Shown here: positions 51,663-60,491 of the stretch, piece by piece
Numbering within the stretch: the first letter of the stretch is position 1
How the letters are laid out: every line of letters begins with the position of its first letter
Assembly (NCBI GenBank): GCA_050692555.1
Contig: JBOGVS010000002.1
Coordinates: 62,001-126,000, forward strand
Source: DAITPV01 sp050692555
GTDB taxonomy: Bacteria; Actinomycetota; UBA4738; CALAEC01
Length of the DNA: 64,000 nucleotides
Reading direction: 5' to 3'
Made by a program: the position numbers and the translations under genes
Notes under the pieces: model-generated
Told to the model about the DNA's origin: nothing
What the model saw: only the letters and a program-made list of their open reading frames with translations
Database searches by the model: none

Positions 51663-52829
51663 CTAGCCCCTGTTGCCGGCCTCGCCTTCCTCGCCTCGTC
51701 GCACCAGAGGACCCAGGACCGGCGGGGTCGCCAGTGTGGTGACCACGGTCATGACGATCACCACACCGAACAGGTCGGCGTCGAGGCCCAGACCCAGACC
51801 CAGTGAAGCCACGATCAGTCCCACCTCGCCGCGAGGCACCATTCCCACCCCCACGGTCAGCGCGGTCGCCCGGCCCAGTCCGGCCGAGCCCAGGTACCCT
51901 CCCGCCACCTTGGTGATCACCGCGAGGACCGTGACCGCGGCGGCCAGCCCCAGGATCGAGGGATCCCCGAACACGGTCGGGTCGAGGCGACTGCCGGTGA
52001 TGGCGAAGAAGAAGGGGACCAGGAACTCGTACACGGGCTCGATCTGGGTGGCCACCTCCTCCTTGCGGAACTCGAATACCAGCCCGGCGAGAAACGCTCC
52101 GATGATCGCGGCCAGCCCGATGACCTCGGAGAGCGCGGCGAGGCCCAGGGTGAGGAGCACCGCGATCAGGAACGGTGATTCGGGGACCCCCGGGAGCCTG
52201 AGAACCCTGGACAGGCGCCGGGTGGCCCCCGGTCCCAGGAGGAGGACGACCGCCAGGAACACGAGCACCTCGCCCACGAGGAACAGGAACGAGAAGGTGG
52301 AGAGGTCGCCAGCGGCCAGTCCGGCCACCACCGCCAGCACGATGATCGCCAGGATGTCGTCGACCACCGCCGCCCCGAGCACCACCCGGGCGGCCGTGGT
52401 CTGCACGGCGTTGAGGTCCCGCAACACCCGGGCGGTGACCCCAACGCTGGTGGCCACGATGGCAGCAGAGACGAACAAGGAGTCCACCCGGTCGTAGCCC
52501 AGCCCGAACATGAGGCCGATCCCCGCGGCGAACGGCAGCACGACCCCGAGGAACCCCGCCGACAGCGCCGCCCGCCCGACGCGCCGGAGGTCATCCAGCC
52601 GGGTCTCCAGCCCCACGGTGAACAGCAGGATGATGACGCCCAGCTCCGCCACCACCTGGAGAACCTCGCCTTCCCCCGATCCCACCCACCCCAGGACGTG
52701 GGGGCCGATCAGCACCCCGGCGATGAGCTCTCCCACCACCGCCGGCTGGTGGATGCTTTCGAACAGCTCGCCCAGGAGCTTCGCCGCGGCGAACAGAACG
52801 AACAGGTCGACCAGGACCGACCCCTCCAT
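51663..52829 (-). CDS. CPA2-family cation:proton antiporter (KefB/Na+-H+ exchanger type)
   Basis: A 388-residue membrane antiporter with about 12 segments. Family landmarks are HQPAVVGELIAGVLIGPHVLG, GVIILLFTVGLET, SVGVTARVL, GAAVVDDILAIIVLAVV (the paired Asp of the ion path) and a late GVGMVPRGEVGLIVASLGL. GAGGAGG lies 4 nt before the ATG at 52829, which sets the start. It lacks a C-terminal TrkA-N domain, so control by the separate RCK proteins nearby is conceivable. Ion specificity (K+ or Na+) is not decidable from sequence. hppA follows on the same strand. Confidence 0.9.
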   Translation of the reverse strand: MEGSVLVDLFVLFAAAKLLGELFESIHQPAVVGELIAGVLIGPHVLGWVGSGEGEVLQVVAELGVIILLFTVGLETRLDDLRRVGRAALSAGFLGVVLPFAAGIGLMFGLGYDRVDSLFVSAAIVATSVGVTARVLRDLNAVQTTAARVVLGAAVVDDILAIIVLAVVAGLAAGDLSTFSFLFLVGEVLVFLAVVLLLGPGATRRLSRVLRLPGVPESPFLIAVLLTLGLAALSEVIGLAAIIGAFLAGLVFEFRKEEVATQIEPVYEFLVPFFFAITGSRLDPTVFGDPSILGLAAAVTVLAVITKVAGGYLGSAGLGRATALTVGVGMVPRGEVGLIVASLGLGLGLDADLFGVVIVMTVVTTLATPPVLGPLVRRGEEGEAGNRG

Positions 52830-52970
52830 CCGCCTCCTCTCAAAATGGAGAAAGGGGAGCCGGTCGCCGACCAGGCTTCCCGGCACCCCTGAAAACTCGC
52901 GGAAATCCTAACCCGCCGGTGGCGGCGGGGTACCCTGATGCTCGACTTGCCGTCGATCGATCTCTCTGGG

Positions 52971-52976
52971 TAGGCT
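52971..52976 (+). promoter_or_regulatory. Candidate -10 of a leaderless promoter
   Basis: TAGGCT ends 8 nt before the GTG at 52985. A possible -35, TTGCCG, lies 18 nt upstream of it. No ribosome binding site precedes this GTG, which fits a leaderless message. Confidence 0.5.
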
Positions 52977-52984
52977 CCGCCCTC

Positions 52985-53653
52985 GTGCCCACGGGGTCCC
53001 ACCGAGCCAGGCGCACGGGCATCCGCTTGCCCGTCATCGCCGCCGCCGTCGCCATCCTGGTCCTTCTGGGGGGCGGGGCCTGGCTCTTCTTCTTTCGCGA
53101 GGGCGGCAACCCGTTCACTGGCGAAGAAGTGGCCGAGTTCTCATTCCAGTTGGGCAAGGTGGGGGGCGCGGCCGCAACCACCGGAGAGACCGCCTCAAAG
53201 GAGGAGATGGGCGCGGCCGCCGAGGACGTGAGGGAGACCCTCGACGCGATGTACGTCGCCGGGTTCATCGACCCATCGAAATGGGAGAACGGCGCGTTCA
53301 CCGAGGTGCTGGAGGCCTTCACCGACGACGCCAGGCGACGAGCGGCGCGCGACCTCCCCAACCTGACCCTGGGAGACGACGCCGGGCAGGTGGCCTCGGT
53401 GGCCCCGGATGTGGGCCGGCTGTCGATCCGGTTCCTGGTCGCGGAGGGAGGGGAGCTGACCGCCGCTGTGGCCGCCACATCATTCGCCGCCGGAGGTGAG
53501 CTCAAGGACGGGCGTCCGCTGATCGTCCAGCACCGGGGCTCCTATTACATGCACCCCGGCGACGACGGCTGGGAGATCGTCGGCTACCAGGTCCGGGGCA
53601 TCGTCACCACCGGGACCACCGGCCAGGGGCCCCCGGAGGAGACCCCCTCGTGA
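52985..53653 (+). CDS. Single-pass membrane protein of unknown function upstream of LCP gene
   Basis: A 222-residue protein with a short basic N-terminus (SHRARRTGIRL), one membrane segment (about residues 16-36) and an extracytoplasmic domain of about 180 residues. It belongs to no family I recognise. The domain is mainly alternating acidic helices and strands, with VASVAPDVGRLSIRFLVAEGGEL and SYYMHPGDDGWEIVGYQVRG near the end. Its stop overlaps the LCP gene start as GTGA, so it is likely to work with that enzyme in cell-envelope assembly. The GTG at 52985 is 8 nt after a TAGGCT box. Confidence 0.8.
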   Translation: MPTGSHRARRTGIRLPVIAAAVAILVLLGGGAWLFFFREGGNPFTGEEVAEFSFQLGKVGGAAATTGETASKEEMGAAAEDVRETLDAMYVAGFIDPSKWENGAFTEVLEAFTDDARRRAARDLPNLTLGDDAGQVASVAPDVGRLSIRFLVAEGGELTAAVAATSFAAGGELKDGRPLIVQHRGSYYMHPGDDGWEIVGYQVRGIVTTGTTGQGPPEETPS

Positions 53654-54603
53654 GGAGAGCCCTGTGGGTCGTGGTGCTGTTCGTGGCCCTGGTGGGGTGG
53701 GTGGCCGGCGGCGCTCTCCTGTCCGAGCCGCCATCGGCGGGAGCCCAGAGCCCGGGGGTGTCCTTCGGCCACATCGTGGACGGCCAGTCCGTCCCCACCG
53801 GCGGTAACCAGCCCTTCTATATCGTGGCCATCGGGAGCGACGCCCGCCCGGGGGTCTGCGAGCCGGTGGAGGCCTGCTTGGCCGACTCGATCCACCTGAT
53901 CGGAGTGAACCCCAAGGAAGAGTCGGCCAGCATCCTGGGGTTCCCTCGCGACTCCTACGTGAACATCCCGGGGTTTGGGACCCAGAAGATCAACAACGCG
54001 TTGGCCCACGGAGGCCCGGAGCTGGTGGCCCAGACGGTTGCTGAGCTCGTCGGGGTGGAGATCGACTACTACCTGCTGACCTCGTTCGAGGGCCTCCGGC
54101 ACATGGTGGAGGACCTCGGAGGGATCGAGGTGGAGATCCCCTACGCGATGAGCGACTCCGCCTCCGGAGCCACGTTCGAAGCCGGTCCGGCCACCCTGGA
54201 CGGCCGGCAGGCGCTGGCCTTCGCCCGCAACCGAAAGAGCACCCCCAACGGCGACTTCAGCCGGTCCGAGAACCAGGGGCTGCTGATCATGGCCGCTCTG
54301 GAGCAGCTCCGTCAGGACGTACGGCGGGACCCGCTCCGGCTCCTCACCTGGATCGTCATCGGGCTTCAGAACATCCAGACGGACCTGACGCTCGCCGAAG
54401 TGTTCGACCTGATGCTCACAGCTTTGGCGGTCGATCCCAAGGACGTGGTCAACGAGGTCACTCCCGGTGGGATCGGATCCGCGGGGGCCGCCAGCATCGT
54501 CACGCTGGGCGGGGAGGCCGACGCCATGTTCGCGGACATCGCCGACGATGGCGTGCTGGAGGCTTCCGAAGCCGAGGAGACCGAGGAAGAGACAACCGGC
54601 TAG
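53650..54603 (+). CDS. LytR-CpsA-Psr (LCP) family glycopolymer transferase
   Basis: A 317-residue exported enzyme that would move polyprenyl-linked glycopolymers onto peptidoglycan. One N-terminal membrane segment is followed by the LCP domain: IGSDARPG, ADSIHLIGVNPKEESASILGFPRDSYVNI (catalytic Asp/Arg pairs), INNALAHGGPELV, YYLLTSFEGL, GGIEVEIPYAM and LDGRQALAFARNRKS with RSENQ. An acidic tail ends the protein. The GTG start overlaps the upstream gene as GTGA. Its stop shares the bases CTAG with the stop of the convergent exchanger gene. Confidence 0.93.
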   Translation: MRRALWVVVLFVALVGWVAGGALLSEPPSAGAQSPGVSFGHIVDGQSVPTGGNQPFYIVAIGSDARPGVCEPVEACLADSIHLIGVNPKEESASILGFPRDSYVNIPGFGTQKINNALAHGGPELVAQTVAELVGVEIDYYLLTSFEGLRHMVEDLGGIEVEIPYAMSDSASGATFEAGPATLDGRQALAFARNRKSTPNGDFSRSENQGLLIMAALEQLRQDVRRDPLRLLTWIVIGLQNIQTDLTLAEVFDLMLTALAVDPKDVVNEVTPGGIGSAGAASIVTLGGEADAMFADIADDGVLEASEAEETEEETTG

Positions 54604-55865
54604 GTTCCCCCGCGGTGCTGGCCGGGCCTGATCACCTGGATCAGGGAGACGATTAGCGCGGACCGCGACTCCCGTTTGAACAGGAAGATCCCCACCCCCA
54701 GGGCCACGTAGGCGATGGCGAACCCGTAACGCACCGCGGTCTCCGCGAACCCGAACTGGCCCAGGAACAGGACCAGCAGCGTCACCGCCTCCCACCGGGA
54801 GATTGACAGGTTGGCGATGACCGCCACCGCGAACAGCGACTGCGCCGCGGTGAGGAACACCTCCTCCATCTGGGTGGAGTCCATGGTCATGGGGTTGAAG
54901 AAGCCGGAGCCCGGCCCGGCCTTCCCCCCACCGATGGAAAACACCAGGGGGAGGGTCCCCACCAGCAGCGTCCACTGATTCACCTTCGAGGAGATCAGCG
55001 TCCCCAGGCCGGCCTGGGCCTTCAGACGGAGGGTGAACAGGATGGCGATGATCATCTCCGGGGCCTCGGAGGCTAGGGGCGCAACCCACTGGATCAGGAA
55101 GAAGGTGCTGATCCCGAACTGGGAACCGATCTCGATCAGCCCGTCGGCGAAGTGCTCCGCCACCAGCAGGATGGCCACCGCCGAGTAGACGAACAGCAGC
55201 ACGGTGGTGACCCGGCGGGGAGTGCGCGGCAGCGCCCCGATGGCCGCGGCGGCGCCGATCAGCTCGGGCTCCTCCACCTCGTGCCTGGCCGCCCGGACGA
55301 TATACGCCACGAACATGGTCCCCAGCACGGCAAAGTCCAGGAGCGACAGCTGGCCCCGGATCGGGATGGAGAACGCCCACAGCGTGGCGAACAGCAGGAA
55401 CCCAACGTCGGTGCGCTGCGCCTTCCGGAGCCGGACCGACCGCTGCTTTGTCTTGGCCCAGAAGATCAGCACGACCGCGGCCCACCCGATCCCGATCAGC
55501 AGCCGGTTGGCCCCGGTCATGTTGGCGATGGCCAGGTGACGCCTGGCCTCGTCCCCCTGGCCGGCCCGGAAGGCCAGGAACAGGTCCACCGCGTACTCGG
55601 GGAGCACCGCGATCAACGCCAGCACGGCGATGGCCAGGGTCTGGGAGATGTCCAGCTGAGCCACCTCCGCCGCCCAGGCCAGCAGGAATGCCGCCCCCAG
55701 GATGGCCACCGCGTACAGCGAGGTCTCCAGCACCAGCGGGGCGTGGAACATCTCGAACCGCACGGCCAGTCCCGGCAGCGGTCCCAGGATGGCCGCGATC
55801 AGCGAGGGCTGGAAGACCGAGGGTGCCTCCGCCGGGACGGGCAGGGTGTGCTTGCGCTCTGACAC
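54600..55865 (-). CDS. CaCA-family sodium/calcium exchanger
   Basis: A 421-residue antiporter with two homologous Na_Ca_ex halves. The two acidic repeat motifs are visible as ALIAVLPEYAVDLFLAF with MTGANRLLIG in the first half and WVAPLASEAPEMIIAILFTL with SSKVNQWTLLVGTLP in the second. They should form the cation site across about ten segments. The GTG at 55865 (VSERKHTLP) is chosen so that the divergent helicase gene keeps a free upstream region; an in-frame upstream ATG at 55910 is possible. Confidence 0.9.
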   Translation of the reverse strand: MSERKHTLPVPAEAPSVFQPSLIAAILGPLPGLAVRFEMFHAPLVLETSLYAVAILGAAFLLAWAAEVAQLDISQTLAIAVLALIAVLPEYAVDLFLAFRAGQGDEARRHLAIANMTGANRLLIGIGWAAVVLIFWAKTKQRSVRLRKAQRTDVGFLLFATLWAFSIPIRGQLSLLDFAVLGTMFVAYIVRAARHEVEEPELIGAAAAIGALPRTPRRVTTVLLFVYSAVAILLVAEHFADGLIEIGSQFGISTFFLIQWVAPLASEAPEMIIAILFTLRLKAQAGLGTLISSKVNQWTLLVGTLPLVFSIGGGKAGPGSGFFNPMTMDSTQMEEVFLTAAQSLFAVAVIANLSISRWEAVTLLVLFLGQFGFAETAVRYGFAIAYVALGVGIFLFKRESRSALIVSLIQVIRPGQHRGGT

Positions 55866-55932
55866 TGGGGCCGAAGGATATCGGCCCCGCCACGCGCGGG
55901 GGGGCGACATCGGTCCGTGGGAACATGAGTTC

Positions 55933-58188
55933 GTGGACGCGCAAGGATTCCTCGATGGGTTGCTGGCCGAGGAAGGGGTCCGCGAGCGCCTGGTTCACCT
56001 GGAACGGCTGCCGCCCCGGGACCCGGATCCCGAGCCCCATCCCGGCCTTCCCGCCCCGCTTCCCGACCGGCTGCGACTCCTGGGCATCGAGGGGCTGTAC
56101 CCGCATCAGCGCCGGGCCCTCGAGCTGATCGAGCAGGGGCGAAACGTCATCGTGGCCACCGGCACGGCCAGCGGGAAGACTCTCGTGTACAACCTGGCCT
56201 TCGCCGAGCGGGCCCTGGAGGACGCCAGGGCCACGGCGCTGTACCTGTTTCCCACCAAGGCGCTTGCCCGAGACCAGCTTCGGCAGATCCGGGAACTCCG
56301 TCTGCCACAGATCAAGGCCGCGGTATACGACGGGGACACTCCGAGCCAGGAACGAACCATGATCCGGCGCACCGCCAACCTGGTTCTTTCGAACCCCGAC
56401 ATGCTGCACGCCGGGATCCTCCCCGGGCATGCTCGGTGGGCCGACTTCTTCCTTCGCTTGGCGCTGGTGGTGGTGGACGAGGCTCACACCGCCCGCGGGG
56501 TGTTCGGTTCGCACGTGGGGATGGTCCTCCGGCGGCTTCGGCGGATGGTGGCCCACTACGGAGGCGACCCGAGGTTCGTCCTGGCCTCGGCCACCGTGGG
56601 GAACCCCCGGGAGCTGGCCGAGCGACTGACCGGGCTGTCCTTCGACGAGGTGACCGAGGATGCGTCGCCCCGGGGCGAGAAGCTGTTCTGTCTGTGGAAC
56701 CCGCCGCTCATCGATGAGGACGCCGGGATCCGCAAGAGCGCGATCACTGAGTCGGCGCTCCTTCTCTCCCGGCTGGTCGACTCGGAGACTCGGGCCATCG
56801 CGTTCACCCGATCGCGGCGGGCCGCGGAGATCCTGGCGGAGGCCACCCGAGGAGCGCTGTCTCAGGAGGCGGCCGGACGGGTGAAGGCCTACCGCGCCGG
56901 ATATCTCCCGGAGGAGCGGCGCCGGCTGGAACGGGCCCTGGCGGACGGCGAGCTTCTGGGCGTGGCCTCCACCTCCGCTCTGGAGTTGGGGATCGACGTG
57001 GGGTCGCTGGATGCCGCGGTCCTGGCCGGGTACCCAGGGACCCGGGCCTCGATGTGGCAGCAGGCCGGGCGGGCGGGGAGGCGCTCCGAGTCCTCGCTGG
57101 CGTTCCTGGTGGCCCAGGACGACCCCCTGGACCAGTACCTGGTCACCCATCCGGAAGACCTGTTCGACCGGCCGGCGGAGGCGGCGGTCGTCGACCCCGG
57201 CAACCCGTACGTGCTGGGCCCCCATGTGGCCTGCGCTGCTCGCGAGCACCCCCTGGAGCCGGACGAGGTGTCGTTCTTCGGCGATGAGGCACCCGCGGTG
57301 GTCGCCGAGATGACCGAGGCCGGCGACCTGGTAGAGCGCCGGGGGCGGCTCCACGGCCGCCCGGGCACCGCTCCCCACCGGTCCGTGGACATCCGGTCGG
57401 CCTCCGGACACCTGTTCCTGATCGTGGAGGCCGATACCGGAGCGCTTCTGGGGACCGTGGACGAGTCCCGGGCCTTCCTCCAGGTTCATCCGGGTGCCGT
57501 GTACCTCCATCAGGGCGAGCAGTACGAGGTCGGGGAGCTGGACCTCGAGCGCCACGTGGCCCTGGTCCACCCCGCGAACGTCGACTACTACACGCAGTCC
57601 CGCGATGTCACCGACATCGAGGTGCTGGCCACGCTGGCGGAATCCAAGGTGGGAGAGACCCCCATGTTCTTCGGCACGGTTCGGGTGACGAACCACGTGG
57701 TGGCGTTCGTCCGAAAGCTTCACCTCACCGGTGACGTGGTGGACACCGTCCCGCTGGATCTCCCGCCCCAGATGCTGGACACCCGGTCGGTGTGGTGGGC
57801 GGTGCCCGAATCGGTGATCGGCCGGGCCGGCATCCGGGAGGCCGCGCTGCCGGGGGCGGCCCACGCCGCCGAGCACGCTGCGATCGGTCTCCTTCCCCTG
57901 GTGGCCACGTGCGACCGGTGGGACGTTGGCGGTGTGTCCACCGCCTATCACCCCGACACCGGGTCGTGCGCCATCTTCATCTACGACGGGTACCCGGGCG
58001 GTGCGGGGATCTGCGAGCGAGGGTTCCACGCCGGCGAACGGCTCCTGTCGGCCACTCTGGAGGCCATCCGGGTGTGCCGGTGCCACTCCGGGTGCCCATC
58101 GTGCGTGCAGTCCCCCAAGTGCGGCAACGGGAACGAGCCACTGGACAAGGCCGGCGCCGCGGCGCTGATCGAGGAGATGCTCCCGTGA
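55933..58188 (+). CDS. DEAD/DEAH-box helicase with DUF1998 (SftH-like)
   Basis: A 751-residue superfamily 2 helicase. The core has Q-type LYPHQRRALELIEQGRNVIVATGTASGKTL (Walker A), FPTKALARDQL, VVVDEAHTARGVFGSHVG (motif II DEAH), LASATVGN (motif III), IAFTRSRR and STSALELGIDVGSLDAAVLAGYPGTRASMWQQAGRAGR (motifs V and VI, given by position 57040-57085 at the end). The C-terminal DUF1998 has a four-Cys zinc site in CRCHSGCPSCVQSPKCG. Mycobacterial SftH (Rv3649 in memory) shares this plan and unwinds DNA. The GTG at 55933 is the first plausible start after the divergent exchanger gene. Confidence 0.93.
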   Translation: MDAQGFLDGLLAEEGVRERLVHLERLPPRDPDPEPHPGLPAPLPDRLRLLGIEGLYPHQRRALELIEQGRNVIVATGTASGKTLVYNLAFAERALEDARATALYLFPTKALARDQLRQIRELRLPQIKAAVYDGDTPSQERTMIRRTANLVLSNPDMLHAGILPGHARWADFFLRLALVVVDEAHTARGVFGSHVGMVLRRLRRMVAHYGGDPRFVLASATVGNPRELAERLTGLSFDEVTEDASPRGEKLFCLWNPPLIDEDAGIRKSAITESALLLSRLVDSETRAIAFTRSRRAAEILAEATRGALSQEAAGRVKAYRAGYLPEERRRLERALADGELLGVASTSALELGIDVGSLDAAVLAGYPGTRASMWQQAGRAGRRSESSLAFLVAQDDPLDQYLVTHPEDLFDRPAEAAVVDPGNPYVLGPHVACAAREHPLEPDEVSFFGDEAPAVVAEMTEAGDLVERRGRLHGRPGTAPHRSVDIRSASGHLFLIVEADTGALLGTVDESRAFLQVHPGAVYLHQGEQYEVGELDLERHVALVHPANVDYYTQSRDVTDIEVLATLAESKVGETPMFFGTVRVTNHVVAFVRKLHLTGDVVDTVPLDLPPQMLDTRSVWWAVPESVIGRAGIREAALPGAAHAAEHAAIGLLPLVATCDRWDVGGVSTAYHPDTGSCAIFIYDGYPGGAGICERGFHAGERLLSATLEAIRVCRCHSGCPSCVQSPKCGNGNEPLDKAGAAALIEEMLP

Positions 58189-58652
58189 CCACGTACGTCG
58201 CGGTATGCGGCCCATCGTCCGCGACCGACCGGGAATCGGCCTGGGCCGAGGAGGTGGGGCGGCGACTCGCCGAGGCCGGCGCGGTGGTGGTGTGCGGCGG
58301 GCTGGGCGGGGTGATGGACGCGGCGGCCCGGGGGGCGACCTCGGCAGAGGGGCTCTCGGTCGGGCTCCTGCCCGGGAACACCCGGGAGGGGGCCAGCCCT
58401 CACCTCACCGCGGCCATCCCCACCGGCATGGGCGAAGCCCGCAACGCTCTCGTGGTCCGGGCCGCGGACGCGGTCATCGCCATCGGGGGTGAATGGGGGA
58501 CGCTCTCCGAGATCGCCCTAGCCGTGAAGATGGGCAAGCCGGTGGTGGGGGTGGCCACGTGGGATCTGACCCAGCTGGGACGCACCGGCGGCCCGGTCCC
58601 TGTCACCACTCCCCAGGAAGCGGTGACCCGGGCCCTCGACGCGGCCCGCTAA
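58185..58652 (+). CDS. TIGR00725/LOG-like Rossmann protein
   Basis: A 155-residue protein of the LOG/lysine decarboxylase-like superfamily. CGGLGGVMDAAARGA is the nucleotide-binding loop, and GGEWGTLSEIALAVKMGKPVVGV matches the PGGxGTxxE element, though here the motif is IGGEWGTLSE, as in the TIGR00725 group. A phosphoribohydrolase activity on nucleotides is known for LOG enzymes but is not shown for this group. The GTG at 58185 overlaps the helicase stop as GTGA. It converges on the zinc-ribbon gene, sharing four bases. Confidence 0.88.
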   Translation: MTTYVAVCGPSSATDRESAWAEEVGRRLAEAGAVVVCGGLGGVMDAAARGATSAEGLSVGLLPGNTREGASPHLTAAIPTGMGEARNALVVRAADAVIAIGGEWGTLSEIALAVKMGKPVVGVATWDLTQLGRTGGPVPVTTPQEAVTRALDAAR

Positions 58653-58909
58653 CCCCGCTCCGGCTCGCTCTCCACGGTGGCCTCGCCGAGACGGATCAGC
58701 TCCTCTTCTCCGACCGGGAAGGCGCGCCCCGCCCGGATGTCCTCCACCCGATACAGCGAGGAGCACCTTCTGCACACCACGAAGTCGGTGACCCGGCGGA
58801 ACCGGATCCGCTGGCCCCGGAGGGTGACCACGTCATCCGGGGTGACCGACTGGACCAGCGGCGTGCCGCACTCCACGCACCGCAGGGCACCGGGGTCGTA
58901 GTCAGCCAC
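58649..58909 (-). CDS. Small zinc-ribbon protein
   Basis: An 86-residue protein with two knuckles, LRCVECGTPLV and VVCRRCSSLYRV, spaced about 38 residues apart, which would hold one zinc ion. The C-terminal 30 residues are acidic. It is not assigned to a named family. The GTG at 58909 overlaps the flippase stop by 8 nt, so it is the last gene of the unit formed with the phosphodiesterase and flippase genes. A role in binding a nucleic acid or protein partner is possible but unproven. Confidence 0.75.
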   Translation of the reverse strand: MADYDPGALRCVECGTPLVQSVTPDDVVTLRGQRIRFRRVTDFVVCRRCSSLYRVEDIRAGRAFPVGEEELIRLGEATVESEPERG

Positions 58910-60491
58910 CCCGCGACCCTCCGAGCAGCGCTCCCCCCAGCCGGAACGCCGCGCGGCGCTCCGCCGGAGGCAGCCCGAAGAGCAGGACAACCGGGAGGTA
59001 GACGGCCGCGACCGCGACGGTCGTGGCTGCCAGGTCGACCGGCCAGGAACCGCCGCCCAGCGCGAAGTGCGCGACCAGCCCCGCTGCCGCCGACGCGACC
59101 GCGGGAACGGCCAGCCTGGCGTAGTCCCGGTCGAACGGCTGGATCCCCACGAATCGCCGCACCAGCAGGAGCCGGGCCATCTTGGAAAGGATCAAGGTGA
59201 CGGCGCCGGCGACGGCCGCGCCCTCCATGCCCAGGTCCAGGCCGGCGATCAGCAGGACTGCGGCTCCGATGTCGAAGGTCACCGAGACCGCGTACACCAC
59301 CAGGTCCCACCCGGTGCGGCCCACCATGATCAGGATGAACCCCACCGGCCCGGTGGCCACGTTGACGAGCTGGCCCACCAGGAGGATCAGGAGCGCGGTC
59401 CGGCCGGCGCCGAACTCCGAGCCGAACAGCCGCAGCGCGGAACCGGGGGCCACGGCCAGGACCACGAAGAGCGGCAGCGTGGCGGCCATCGTCCACCGGG
59501 TGATCTGCTTGAACAGCCGGTCGAGCTTCTCCCGCTCCCCGCGGGCGTGGAGGTCGGCCACGAAGGGGCTGAACATCAGGCTCACGGCGATGAAGAACAG
59601 CAGGATCACCTGCGCGGCCCTGGCGGACGCGGCATAGATCCCCGTCTCCGTAGCGTCCGCGAACCGGGCCAGCACGAACAGGTCGGTCCAGAACAGGAGC
59701 TGGGAGAACAGCGCGGCCGGCGCGCGTGGCACCCCGTACTTCAAGAGGTCGCGAACCTCCCCCGGGGCCAGGGGCTCGTGGCCGAATCCCCGGGTCTCCC
59801 GGTACCACAGCCACGCCGCGGCCAGCGTTGCCAGGATCCACGACACCGAGTACGCCAGGGTGGTCATCCCCACGGACCGGGACACCATCCACCCGAGAAG
59901 GATGAGGGCCACCCACCCCAGCGGCTGCCCCATCCAGAACACGTACAGGGTGTGCCGCATGATCTTCAGGCCGCGAGTCCCCCCCAGGTACACCTGCACC
60001 AGCGCGGCGAAGGGGATCGCCAGGGCCCCGGCCCGGACCGCCGAGACCCCCGTTCCGACGCGCTCGGACACGAACGACCGGGCCAGGGGCTCCGCGAAGG
60101 CGAACACCGCGGCGGCCACCACCACGCTTCCCGCCATACAGATCACCGAGGCCCGCGACACCAATGGCCGGACCCGGCCCCGGCGGCCCTGGCCCATCTC
60201 GATGGCCACCTGGCGAACGGAGGCCATGTCCATCCCGATGCGGGAGAAGTACCCCAGGACCAGGGCTCCCTGCGTGGCCAGGGTGACCACGCCGAACGCC
60301 GCGGCCCCGAGACCTCGGGTGATCAGCACCTGGCCGGCGAACGTGGCCAGGACGGCCACTCCAAGCCCCACGGCGCTCTGGCCGGTGCCCGCCAGGATGG
60401 TGCGCTGATCCCCGAATCGCTCGAAGGGAAGGATCGATTCCAGCGCCGATCGAAGGCCTCGGTCTCGGCCGGGACTATTCGAGGTAGCCAA
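58902..60491 (-). CDS. MOP-superfamily polysaccharide or lipid flippase (Wzx/MurJ-like)
   Basis: A 529-residue membrane protein with about 14 segments, typical of the oligosaccharide flippase family. GTGQSAVGLGVAVLATFAGQ is the first segment; LLFWTDLFVLARFADATETGIYAASARAAQV in the middle and YGVPRAPAALFSQ are common in polysaccharide exporters. It would move a lipid-linked glycan across the membrane. The start is uncertain: the open frame runs far into the upstream gene, and TTG at 60491 (LATSNSPGRD) gives a 17-nt overlap and a short basic N-terminus. It is co-transcribed with the phosphodiesterase upstream. Confidence 0.85.
   Translation of the reverse strand: MATSNSPGRDRGLRSALESILPFERFGDQRTILAGTGQSAVGLGVAVLATFAGQVLITRGLGAAAFGVVTLATQGALVLGYFSRIGMDMASVRQVAIEMGQGRRGRVRPLVSRASVICMAGSVVVAAAVFAFAEPLARSFVSERVGTGVSAVRAGALAIPFAALVQVYLGGTRGLKIMRHTLYVFWMGQPLGWVALILLGWMVSRSVGMTTLAYSVSWILATLAAAWLWYRETRGFGHEPLAPGEVRDLLKYGVPRAPAALFSQLLFWTDLFVLARFADATETGIYAASARAAQVILLFFIAVSLMFSPFVADLHARGEREKLDRLFKQITRWTMAATLPLFVVLAVAPGSALRLFGSEFGAGRTALLILLVGQLVNVATGPVGFILIMVGRTGWDLVVYAVSVTFDIGAAVLLIAGLDLGMEGAAVAGAVTLILSKMARLLLVRRFVGIQPFDRDYARLAVPAVASAAAGLVAHFALGGGSWPVDLAATTVAVAAVYLPVVLLFGLPPAERRAAFRLGGALLGGSRGG

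Noticed and set aside
53584..58215. A 1543-codon open frame on the minus strand
   Set aside because: It runs antisense through the LCP and helicase genes and through the exchanger gene in another frame. Its translation is dominated by Gly, Pro, Arg and His as expected of a shadow frame in high-GC DNA, while the genes it crosses have clear family motifs.
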